Positions 57,526-64,000 of a stretch of DNA of 64,000 bases are shown one piece after another. Every line of letters begins with the position of its first letter. Position 1 is the stretch's first letter. Below the pieces are notes generated by a model. It made no database searches and was not told the origin of the DNA. It was given only the letters and a program-made list of their open reading frames with translations. Source of the stretch: Actinomycetota bacterium (lineage in GTDB: Bacteria; Actinomycetota; Actinomycetes; Actinomycetales; Microbacteriaceae); NCBI GenBank assembly GCA_020160915.1, contig JAIUPK010000003.1:186001-250000 (forward strand). Direction: 5' to 3'. Both the position numbers and the translations under genes were made by a program.

Positions 57526-59096
57526 GCAGGATCCTGCACGGTTCCATCCCACCCAACCTGTGGGGGCAACTCGGGCGGGGACAAGACCGGTCGTCCGTCA
57601 TCGAGCCACGGATCGGATTTTCCAGTCTTCGGCAACGATCGAGGAAGATTGGGTCGCTCGATTCCCTCCTTGAAACGAACGATGAGTTCGTTGTTGTCGG
57701 TACCCGAGGCATCCTTCATCGCAAGGTTGGCGAAGACTTCAGCCTGACGTTCGGATCCCATATGGAGCGTGTGGTGCTTGCACCAGATGAGGAGGTCAAC
57801 GGCCGATTCCGCTTGGACAGGTAGTCCCGCCTGAGCCAGGACGCGCGCAGCAGCAGCCAATGCCCACAGCGATTCACTGGCGCCGTACGGGGGTATCGCC
57901 TTGAAATCACGCGAGATATGCGCAATCGCATTCAGCGCGAGATCTATCGCATCGGTGAGATCCGCACGTGATGGACGATATCTCCCGGGACTGTCTCTTT
58001 GCGGTACGCCCGCAAGGGAAGTGATGAACCACGCCAACTGATGCTGAGCTGCCTGACGCTGTACGTCGAGTCCCTTCGTGGAGGTCTCAGTGCTTCTAGG
58101 AATCCGCCGGACGTAGTGGATCATCAGACCTGCTAGTGCCAAACGATCGCGAGAGATCCTCTGTTCGACCAGTGGCAATGAGGTATCGCGGCTTCCTGGC
58201 CGCGCCTTCGTCGCCGGAGCGATCCACCACGCCCACAGACGGGCGCGACCCGGTTTCCACTGCCGCGGGTCGGCACTCTGCGCGATCCAGGTCATTCGGT
58301 ACTCCTCGGCGACCCTCTCGAGGAGCACACCTATCAGTTGGCCGAACCTCTGATGGTTGGCTTGCAGCAACATCTCGTGAATCGGCATCAGAGGGTCGCG
58401 GAGTCCAAAGTTCTTGCGATTGCTGTTGATCGAGAATGAATGAATGGGGTCTTCCTTCGACGCCGGTTCACGAAATCGAAAGGAGATGAGTCCCCATTCC
58501 ACGGCGTCGTGGGGCCGAATCTTCCGGGCAAATCGCCGCGCGACGGTAACCGGGTCGAGATTGGAAAGCAGCGTAAGGCCAAGAGCGAGGGCAGTGAGGG
58601 CGAGAAAGACGACAGCGGTCGCCGCACATCCAGCCGCGAGGCGAGAAGGGTCATGAAGGATGGGCTGACCGCCCCACAGCACCGGAAATGTCCAGGCAGG
58701 GCAGTCAACGGCAACCGTCGGATCGCAGGTCTTCGAGGCGAGAGCAACTAAGCCCGCAACCACAGCGATCATGGTGCTGATGACGATCGGTAGGTATCGG
58801 GAAACCCTGTAGATCTCAGTAATGCCGTGCTGAGCGATTCCCACCACCCTGAGCTGGGCAGTCAGGAAGAAGATGGTCGTGGTGAGTCCGCCAAGGGTCG
58901 CCGCGGAACTGATCGCCACTGCCGCTAGCTGCGGAGTGTGGTCGACCGGTATGCCTTGCCACCCGATCGTCACCATCGTGGGTAGGAGGACGGCAGCGGC
59001 GAGCCACGGGATCAGCCCGACTACACCCGCCCCCGTCGAGAGTCTCCTCGCCTTCAAGTCGTAGGCCGCGAGGCGTTGACGTTTCACTATCACCAA
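57477..59096 (-). CDS. Membrane protein of unknown function carried by a small islet
   Basis: A 539-residue protein. Four N-terminal membrane helices (about residues 23-48, 56-82, 101-121 and 150-180; for example LAAVAISSAATLGGLTTTIF) are followed by a 350-residue soluble part rich in helices (EMLLQANHQRFGQLIGVLLE, AESAVDLLIWCKHHTL). The helix pattern loosely recalls DUF2254 membrane proteins, but no firm family is seen. Its last residues, LEPVAEPARGRRRR, repeat the end of CpaE because of the flanking duplication. Base composition is less GC-rich than the neighbours, consistent with transfer. It is the only gene of the islet. Confidence 0.75.
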   Translation of the reverse strand: MVIVKRQRLAAYDLKARRLSTGAGVVGLIPWLAAAVLLPTMVTIGWQGIPVDHTPQLAAVAISSAATLGGLTTTIFFLTAQLRVVGIAQHGITEIYRVSRYLPIVISTMIAVVAGLVALASKTCDPTVAVDCPAWTFPVLWGGQPILHDPSRLAAGCAATAVVFLALTALALGLTLLSNLDPVTVARRFARKIRPHDAVEWGLISFRFREPASKEDPIHSFSINSNRKNFGLRDPLMPIHEMLLQANHQRFGQLIGVLLERVAEEYRMTWIAQSADPRQWKPGRARLWAWWIAPATKARPGSRDTSLPLVEQRISRDRLALAGLMIHYVRRIPRSTETSTKGLDVQRQAAQHQLAWFITSLAGVPQRDSPGRYRPSRADLTDAIDLALNAIAHISRDFKAIPPYGASESLWALAAAARVLAQAGLPVQAESAVDLLIWCKHHTLHMGSERQAEVFANLAMKDASGTDNNELIVRFKEGIERPNLPRSLPKTGKSDPWLDDGRPVLSPPELPPQVGWDGTVQDPARLEPVAEPARGRRRR

Positions 59097-59192
59097 CCTC
59101 CACCCTGGCCGATGGGTTTCGGCGAAAGCAGTCTAGTGATTCAGTGAGTGCTGCTCATAACCATAGGACACGTATCCCGAAGCGTCGCAATT

Positions 59193-59251
59193 GGCTAGCG
59201 CCCTAGCGGCGCCGTCGCCCCCGCGCGGGCTCGGCGACGGGGGCGAGCCGC
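59193..59251. repeat. Direct repeat bounding the islet, right copy
   Basis: The 3' end of cpaE, including its TAG stop, identical to 57467-57525 except for four bases. The two copies are 1,726 bases apart and define the insertion. Confidence 0.85.
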
Positions 59252-60405
59252 AGCGCGACCAGGTCGGCGATCGCGCGACGGGCGCCCGACCGGGGCGACA
59301 CGTCGAGCAGAGTGCGGCCGCTGAGCACCGCCCCGTCGACCGCGTTCTGGTCATGCGGCACGAGCACGGGGTCGTCGATGCCGCCGAACCGCGCGAGCGT
59401 CTGGCGCACCTGCGCCGCGGGCCCCAGCCCGATCGCGGATGCCCGCACCCGGTTCATGACGACGTCGACGCGCCCGGCGCCACTGACCTCCAGCAGCTCG
59501 ACGTGAGCGCGCAGAAAGCGGGACATCCCCACCGGGTCGGCCGAACCAACGGCGACCACCCGGTCGGCCTCGCGCAACGCGGCGACCGTCGCGCCGTTGC
59601 GCCGCGGGGCGAAGAGGTCGCTCGAAATCTCCTCGTCGTTCTCCAGGCTCGACGCCATGTCGATCACCGTGTAGTCGACCCACTCGCGGCATCGCTGGAT
59701 GACTCCCGTGACCCGTTCCGCCGAGAGCTCGGGCCAGCGCCGGGGCGCACCGATCCCGGTCAGCACCCTGAAGCTCGATGCGCCCTGGTAGACGTCGCTC
59801 ACGCGGTCCAGTTCCTCGGGGGTGAGGGTGTCGCTGCTGGCGAGGCGACAGGCGGCCGCGAACCCGGGAGCCTCATCCAGCAGACCGAGTGTCGGTGCGA
59901 CCGAGGCGCCGTGGGTATCGACGTCGGCAAGCGCGACGCGGTGGCCGAGCGCCGCCAGTTCGCTCGCGATGCCGATGGCGAGAGTCGTGCGGCCGGGGGC
60001 GCCCGACGGTCCCCAGACGGCGATGACCTGACCCCGTGTGACAGCCGGCGTGGTGACGGCGGCGGGGCCGCGCGAGCCGCCGAGCATGAGTTCGATCGTC
60101 GGCCAGTCGGCCGTGGCATCCGTCGTCTCATACAGTCCGAGGGATGCCGCGTGCCGCCGGCCCATCTCGTCGGCGACGAGCGCGACCACCCGCACCCCCA
60201 GATCGTCGCACGCGGCGAGCACCCGGGGCGTCAGGTACTGCGGGCTGGCAGACACGACTGCCGCACCGGGGCGCAGAGCTCGCACCACCACCTCGAGCTC
60301 CTGCGCGCTGCCGGAGCTCGCGAGCACCTCGTGACCGTAACGGTTCGCGTCGGAGCGCAGCCGCGCCTCGTGGTCGGCGGGCAGCCCTAGTACGAGCGAT
60401 ACCAC
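59203..60405 (-). CDS. CpaE/TadZ-like ParA-family ATPase
   Basis: A 400-residue protein with an N-terminal receiver-like domain (LRPGAAVVSASPQYLTPRV) and a C-terminal ParA/MinD ATPase. The P-loop reads VWGPSGAPGRTTLAIGIA, a deviant Walker A in which the usual Lys is Arg, as in several TadZ proteins. ALADVDTHGASVAPTLGLLD and YTVIDMASSL follow. TadZ/CpaE proteins place Flp-pilus or other machines at the cell pole. GTG start at 60405, one base after the SAF gene's stop. No other pilus genes are visible here, so the client is unknown. Confidence 0.83.
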   Translation of the reverse strand: MVSLVLGLPADHEARLRSDANRYGHEVLASSGSAQELEVVVRALRPGAAVVSASPQYLTPRVLAACDDLGVRVVALVADEMGRRHAASLGLYETTDATADWPTIELMLGGSRGPAAVTTPAVTRGQVIAVWGPSGAPGRTTLAIGIASELAALGHRVALADVDTHGASVAPTLGLLDEAPGFAAACRLASSDTLTPEELDRVSDVYQGASSFRVLTGIGAPRRWPELSAERVTGVIQRCREWVDYTVIDMASSLENDEEISSDLFAPRRNGATVAALREADRVVAVGSADPVGMSRFLRAHVELLEVSGAGRVDVVMNRVRASAIGLGPAAQVRQTLARFGGIDDPVLVPHDQNAVDGAVLSGRTLLDVSPRSGARRAIADLVALRLAPVAEPARGRRRR

Positions 60406-60406
60406 C

Positions 60407-61027
60407 TCAGCCGCCGAGCGGGATCGAGGCGGGCACGATCGACAGCGCCGCATCGTTGGCGACGGCCGCGAGCACGGCGGCGATGCGGATGCGCGGAACG
60501 AGCACCTCGATGCCGGTCACTCCCCCGCCTGTGACGATCGTGCGGGTCTCCACCAGCCGCACGACGAGCGCACCGGTGACGACCACCCCGGGTTCTCCGA
60601 AGCCGCCGTCGACGGCCTGCGCCGCCCAGACATCCACCGAAGCTCCGGGCTCCACGGATGCCGCAAGCGCCCCCTCCACGCTGAGCACAAGCGGCGCGAG
60701 CCGCTCGCCGTCGACCTCACCCACCGCGTCGACGGGGATCAGCTCGCCCGCTCCGATCGCCCGGGTCACCACGACCCCCTCAGCCGGCACATCGCCGGGC
60801 GCGAGATAGCGGTCGGCCGACGAGTCGAGGCGCACGCTGCGCACCTCGAGGTCGGACTCGCCAACCCGATCACCCGGGGCCAGCGCCGCCGGCGCCGCGA
60901 GCACGGTGATGCTGTCGTCGGCGGCCGACACGATCGCCAGCACCCCGGCGACGGAGCCCGCCACCAGCAGCACGCCGATGAGCAGGCGGGGGTCGAGCAG
61001 GAACGCTCGGGCGGGGCTGCGGGACAT
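60407..61027 (-). CDS. SAF-domain (CpaB-like) membrane protein
   Basis: A 206-residue protein with one N-terminal membrane helix (LLIGVLLVAGSVAGVLAIV) and a SAF domain (ALAPGDRVGESDLEVRSV, VPAEGVVVTRAIGAGELI), as in CpaB/FlgA-type assembly proteins. The remainder ends in a beta-rich part (ASVDVWAAQAVDGG). It is directly followed by the CpaE/TadZ gene and should act outside the membrane in the same process. Confidence 0.83.
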   Translation of the reverse strand: MSRSPARAFLLDPRLLIGVLLVAGSVAGVLAIVSAADDSITVLAAPAALAPGDRVGESDLEVRSVRLDSSADRYLAPGDVPAEGVVVTRAIGAGELIPVDAVGEVDGERLAPLVLSVEGALAASVEPGASVDVWAAQAVDGGFGEPGVVVTGALVVRLVETRTIVTGGGVTGIEVLVPRIRIAAVLAAVANDAALSIVPASIPLGG

Positions 61028-61089
61028 GGCTGACCTCTTCGTTCGTCGGACAGCCCATGCTTGCGATCGGCCGCGAGCGGCGGCGCGAG

Positions 61090-61098
61090 TTATCCACA
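61090..61098 (+). promoter_or_regulatory. Perfect DnaA-box sequence
   Basis: TTATCCACA, the consensus DnaA box, lies 40 bases upstream of the BldC-like gene. A second perfect copy in the same orientation is at 62059-62067. Two boxes do not make an origin; DnaA regulation or chance are both possible. Confidence 0.4.
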
Positions 61099-61137
61099 CA
61101 CCCGTTCGGGTCCATCGGGCGCGCGCATAATCGAGGC

Positions 61138-61410
61138 ATGAACGATGCCACCTCCGCGGGCCTCGGTCGGTTTCTCACGCTGGCTGACGCGGCCGATCTC
61201 CTGAACGTCACCCCCACCCAGGTGCGTGAGCTCGTGCTGTCCGGCGAGCTGCCCGCCATCCGTGTGGGGGCCCAGGGCCAGTGGCGCGTCGAGCGCACGG
61301 TGCTCGAGGGCTACATCGATGCCCTCTACGAGCAGGCCCGCCGGCTCAGCCTGTGGAACCAGGCCGAGTTCGACCAGCTGCCCGAGTACACCTTCGGCGA
61401 GACCCAGTAG
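61138..61410 (+). CDS. BldC-like helix-turn-helix regulator
   Basis: A 90-residue MerR/excisionase-type DNA-binding protein: FLTLADAADLLNVTPTQVRELVLSGELPAIRVG (in parts), then WRVERTVLEGYIDALYEQ. The layout matches BldC and related developmental regulators, which bind DNA as head-to-tail oligomers and lack a ligand domain. CATAAT ends seven bases before the ATG, so a leaderless transcript is likely. It is divergent from the SAF gene. Confidence 0.85.
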   Translation: MNDATSAGLGRFLTLADAADLLNVTPTQVRELVLSGELPAIRVGAQGQWRVERTVLEGYIDALYEQARRLSLWNQAEFDQLPEYTFGETQ

Positions 61411-61430
61411 CTGCCCGCCTCGCGGCAGCG

Positions 61431-62018
61431 TCAGTAGCTCACCAGCACGATCTGCGCCAGCGGCACGACCCGCACCTCGCGCACCGCCGTGTTGCGTCGG
61501 GCGCTGCCGGGCTCGTGCATCGCCAGGTCGAGGTGGTCGCGACCGACCCTGTCGATCGTTCCGTGCAGGGTGGTGGCGCCGACCACGAGATCGAGAGCCC
61601 ACCGCCGCCGACAGAGGTCGCGGAGCACGAACGGCAGCCCCAACCGCATCGACAGGGATGCCTCGGCGCGGGCATCCCGCACCGGAACCAGACTCGGCTC
61701 CACCTGACCCGGCGCAAGCACGAGCGAGGCGATGGACGCGAGCGGCACGAGGCACCGCGCGCTGCGAACCGCACCCTCTGCGACCGTCGCCGAGAACCAG
61801 TCGCGGCCGAGGGTGTCGATGTCGGCGACGAGTCGCTCACCGGTTGTGAGCGTCAGACCGATCGGATGCCCCGCCTCGTGCAGCGCTGCGACGCGGTCGC
61901 GCACCGACAGCCGCCCCAACCTCAGCCGCTCCTCCTCGATGCCGAGATCCTGCTCCTCGGCCGTGAGCTCGCGCTCGAGCTGGCCCTCGAGGTCGTCGAA
62001 GAGGTGGTCCCAGCGCAT
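61431..62018 (-). CDS. Conserved actinobacterial protein of unknown function
   Basis: A 195-residue soluble protein starting MRWDHLFDDLEGQLERELTA, with an N-terminal helical region and two beta-rich repeats of similar shape: GHPIGLTLTTGERLVADIDT with DWFSATVAEG, and LDLVVGATTLHGTIDRVG with DHLDLAMHEPG. The repeats recall small SH3- or Sm-like barrels. Its position between a BldC-like gene and the Rv3235-like gene near secA suggests a conserved neighbourhood, but no function is known to me. Confidence 0.75.
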   Translation of the reverse strand: MRWDHLFDDLEGQLERELTAEEQDLGIEEERLRLGRLSVRDRVAALHEAGHPIGLTLTTGERLVADIDTLGRDWFSATVAEGAVRSARCLVPLASIASLVLAPGQVEPSLVPVRDARAEASLSMRLGLPFVLRDLCRRRWALDLVVGATTLHGTIDRVGRDHLDLAMHEPGSARRNTAVREVRVVPLAQIVLVSY

Positions 62019-62058
62019 GGGGTGACCCTAGACCGGCACATCCCGGCTGGGAAACGGG

Positions 62059-62067
62059 TTATCCACA
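62059..62067 (+). promoter_or_regulatory. Perfect DnaA-box sequence
   Basis: TTATCCACA, about 104 bases before the Rv3235-like gene start, in the 152-base divergent gap. It has the same sequence and orientation as 61090-61098. Confidence 0.4.
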
Positions 62068-62170
62068 GCTTGATCGCGAGCATGGACAGAGGGGCCCCGA
62101 CCTGCTTAGGTGGTCTCTACCCGCCGCAGGGTTGACAGGAATTTCTGGCAATTCTGTGAGGTGGGTGTCG

Positions 62171-62596
62171 ATGAGTTCAGCGCTTCCGTCCAAGGTCATC
62201 CGCGCGCGGTTCGAGCCAGACGAGTTCTTCGGCCTGCAGCCGACCTCGACCAGCTCACTGCCCAATCCCGCGCCCCTGGTTGAGAACCTCACGCGCTGCG
62301 TGATCGAGATTCTCGCCGGAGCGCGCGATCTCGAACAGATCTCGCGCTGGGTCACCGACGACGTCTACCGTCACCTGCTCAAACGCGTCGTGCTCTCCGC
62401 CCGCGCCCGGCAGGCCAAGGGCCAGCCCATCGCAAGACCCACGTTCGGCATCGGTTCGACGACCATCTGCGAGCCAGCGGATGGCGTCGTCGAAGCCGTG
62501 GTGATCGTGCGCGGCCGCGCGCGCACCCGGGCGGTCGCGATCAGGCTCGAGGGCATGGACAACCGCTGGCGGGCGAGCGCGATCAACGTGCTCTGA
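62171..62596 (+). CDS. Rv3235-family protein
   Basis: A 141-residue protein of the actinobacterial Rv3235 family (role unknown). Motifs are LVENLTRCVIEILAGARDLEQ, then ISRWVTDDVYRHLLKR and a C-terminal beta sheet VVEAVVIVRGRARTRAVAIRLEG (in parts) ending WRASAINVL. The ATG at 62171 has GAGGTGGG upstream; an in-frame ATG at 62132 is less likely. Its closeness to secA matches its position in mycobacteria. Confidence 0.82.
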   Translation: MSSALPSKVIRARFEPDEFFGLQPTSTSSLPNPAPLVENLTRCVIEILAGARDLEQISRWVTDDVYRHLLKRVVLSARARQAKGQPIARPTFGIGSTTICEPADGVVEAVVIVRGRARTRAVAIRLEGMDNRWRASAINVL

Positions 62597-62646
62597 CGCC
62601 GGACGCGCTCGGGCTAGGGAGCGCGCAGGTTAGGGTCGCGCGCAGG

Positions 62647-63213
62647 CTAGGGCGCGTTCCAGCCGGCGATCTCAACGCTCAGCGCGGTGGCCGAGGCCAC
62701 CAGAGTGTCGCCGAGGGGGATGCACGCGTCATCCGGTGCGAAGTCGCAGACGGCATCGGAATAGGCGGCAGTGTCTGTCGCTGCCTGCGCCGCCGTCGGG
62801 GCCGAACCCTCAAGGCCGGCGATCGACGACGCCGAGTCGGGAGCGATATTGACGGTGTCGGCCAGCAGCGGGGCCAGGTCGTTGACGCCCTGCACGATGC
62901 CCGAGATCTGGATGTTGCAGTTGAAGTCGCCGGCCACCACCTTGTCCATGGTGCAGTCCTGCGCATCCCAGAATCCGAGGAAGTCAGACAGCGAGGTGCG
63001 CGCATCGTCGACGGCCGTGAACCAGGCGTCGTCGGGCACGAAGTCGCCCGTACCAGCGGGCACGTCGCTCGGCTGGTCGGCGCCGGCTGTGGGCCCATCG
63101 GTCGGTTGGTCGGCGGGAACCGACGGTGACGAACAGGCAGTGAGGGCCACCGCGAGAACCGCGGCAGACAGGGTTGAGATCAGGGTCGTGTGCTTGATGG
63201 GGTGCTGAGCCAT
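62647..63213 (-). CDS. Small lipoprotein of unknown function
   Basis: A 188-residue lipoprotein. The signal peptide TTLISTLSAAVLAVALTAC ends in the lipobox LTAC (Cys near residue 27), followed by an acidic Pro/Ala/Gly linker. The mature part is helical and holds two cysteine pairs (QDCTMDKVVAGDFNCN and AVCDFAPDDACIP) that could form disulfides outside the cell. No known domain is recognised. It lies between secA and the Rv3235-like gene. Confidence 0.78.
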   Translation of the reverse strand: MAQHPIKHTTLISTLSAAVLAVALTACSSPSVPADQPTDGPTAGADQPSDVPAGTGDFVPDDAWFTAVDDARTSLSDFLGFWDAQDCTMDKVVAGDFNCNIQISGIVQGVNDLAPLLADTVNIAPDSASSIAGLEGSAPTAAQAATDTAAYSDAVCDFAPDDACIPLGDTLVASATALSVEIAGWNAP

Positions 63214-63315
63214 GACGAATACTCTAGGCAACCTGAGCGGCGATCCGCATCGGTTGATTCGCCATTCGGGCATCAGTCGTTCCACTGATGCCCCGAACGG
63301 GCCAGCGAGGAGCTG

Positions 63316-64000
63316 CTAGTTGCCGCGGCGCTCCTGGGCACGACGTTCGGCGCGGTTCTGCGGCGGCGGGGTGCCGTCGTCGGTGCGCTGACCGAACGCC
63401 CCGCGCGCGGCGGGCTGCTGCGGTTGCGGCTGCTGGGGGGCAACCGTGCGCTGCTGCGCTGCCGCTGCCTGCTGTGCGCGAGCCGTGGCCGCCCGCTCGA
63501 CCTGGCCGCGCTGGTTGCGCACCTCCAGGTCACCCGACGCGTCCTCGCTCGGAGCCGTGTAGGTGAGCTGGTTGACGGGCGCGGCCGGAGCCTGGAGTCC
63601 GCGGGCCTGCACGGTGGGGCCGGCCGTTCCGCCGGTCACCTCGACCTCGAGGTTGAACAGGAAGCCGACGGCCTCCTCGCGGATCGCCGCCATCATCGAC
63701 TGGTACAGCGCGAAGCCCTCACGCTGGTACTCGACCAGCGGGTCGCGCTGCGCCATCGCGCGCAGTCCGATGCCGTCCTTGAGGTAGTCCATCTCGTAGA
63801 GGTGGTCGCGCCAGCGGCGGTCGATGACGCTGAGCACCACGCGACGCTCGAGCTCGCGCATGGCGGGCTCGCCGAGCTGCTGCTCGCGGCGGCGGTAGGC
63901 GAGCCGGGCATCCGACAAGATCTCCTTGGTGAGGAACGCCGTGGTGACGCGCCCGCGGGTGCCAGCCTCGCTGAGCACCTCGTCGACCGTGATCGAGATC
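63316..64000 (-). CDS. secA: Preprotein translocase subunit SecA, C-terminal part (runs off window)
   Basis: The ATPase that pushes unfolded proteins through SecYEG. About 228 C-terminal residues are visible of a usual 850-950. The helical scaffold is clear: [21 protein letters not shown], then [38 protein letters not shown] and FLFNLEVEV. The tail (about the last 100 residues) is rich in Gln, Ala and Pro, ends [13 protein letters not shown], and lacks the Cys-rich zinc-binding motif of proteobacterial SecA, as is usual for actinobacterial SecA1. The gene continues to the right of the window. Confidence 0.95.
   Translation of the reverse strand, partial: ISITVDEVLSEAGTRGRVTTAFLTKEILSDARLAYRRREQQLGEPAMRELERRVVLSVIDRRWRDHLYEMDYLKDGIGLRAMAQRDPLVEYQREGFALYQSMMAAIREEAVGFLFNLEVEVTGGTAGPTVQARGLQAPAAPVNQLTYTAPSEDASGDLEVRNQRGQVERAATARAQQAAAAQQRTVAPQQPQPQQPAARGAFGQRTDDGTPPPQNRAERRAQERRGN

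Noticed and set aside
61090-62067. Replication origin
   Set aside because: Only two DnaA boxes are present, there is no AT-rich unwinding region, and dnaA, dnaN and gyrB are not nearby.

Overview
The window is high-GC DNA from an actinobacterium, most likely a member of the Microbacteriaceae. The evidence is a WhiB1-type protein next to a PdtaS-type histidine kinase, an actinobacterial SecA without a C-terminal zinc motif, many GTG starts, 1-8 base gene overlaps, and REP-like GGTTGAGTAGC / GGTTTCGATACGC elements. Genus and species cannot be fixed from the sequence alone.

Left part (1-13.8 kb): the start of ilvD, the trehalose genes otsA-otsB, a TIM-barrel isomerase and a CorA Mg2+ channel. 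These are followed by a seven-gene plus-strand operon (5945-13773): metallo-beta-lactamase hydrolase, Gfo/Idh/MocA dehydrogenase, class III CoA-transferase, a solute-binding-like protein with no signal peptide, enoyl-CoA hydratase, fumarylacetoacetase-family enzyme and a ketoglutaric-semialdehyde-type dehydrogenase. It reads as an oxidative sugar or sugar-acid pathway with an unusual CoA branch.

14-21.9 kb: a TetR-controlled exporter operon in which an RND/MMPL protein carries a degenerate ABC ATPase domain at its C-terminus and is followed by a YhgE/Pip protein; then a lone TupA-like ATP-grasp gene, a DUF2461 gene and three small genes. 21.9-28.8 kb: FadR-type regulator, short-chain dehydrogenase, aldehyde dehydrogenase, gamma-glutamyl hydrolase, glutamine-synthetase-like ligase and a divergent permease. 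Together these fit a gamma-glutamylation route for ethanolamine or a similar amine. The hydrolase start codon lies inside a very stable hairpin.

28.8-35.2 kb: tandem small membrane proteins, an L7/L12-like domain protein, a hipB-hipA pair, a lipoprotein and a lactate permease. 35.4-48.9 kb: a 14-gene minus-strand run with a peptide-type ABC importer, a Gfo/Idh/MocA dehydrogenase, a degenerate metallo-beta-lactamase protein, an amidohydrolase, an MDR dehydrogenase, a SelA-like PLP enzyme, a fumarylacetoacetase-family enzyme, RidA, an IclR regulator and a phosphotriesterase-like lactonase. A strong palindrome lies upstream of the first gene. The substrate is unknown, but it is probably an N-acylated amino compound or lactone.

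49-64 kb: a small winged-helix regulator, terC, a MacB-type exporter with a TetR regulator, tRNA-Lys(CTT), a BCP peroxiredoxin, an oxalate-decarboxylase-like bicupin, whiB1, pdtaS, CpaE/TadZ and SAF proteins, a BldC-like regulator, an Rv3235-like protein, a lipoprotein and the 3' part of secA. A 1.73-kb islet holding one unknown membrane protein gene is inserted between cpaE and pdtaS and is bounded by 59-base direct repeats that duplicate the 3' end of cpaE. No rRNA, CRISPR array, transposase or integrase was seen, and no gene-free stretch exceeds about 300 bases.
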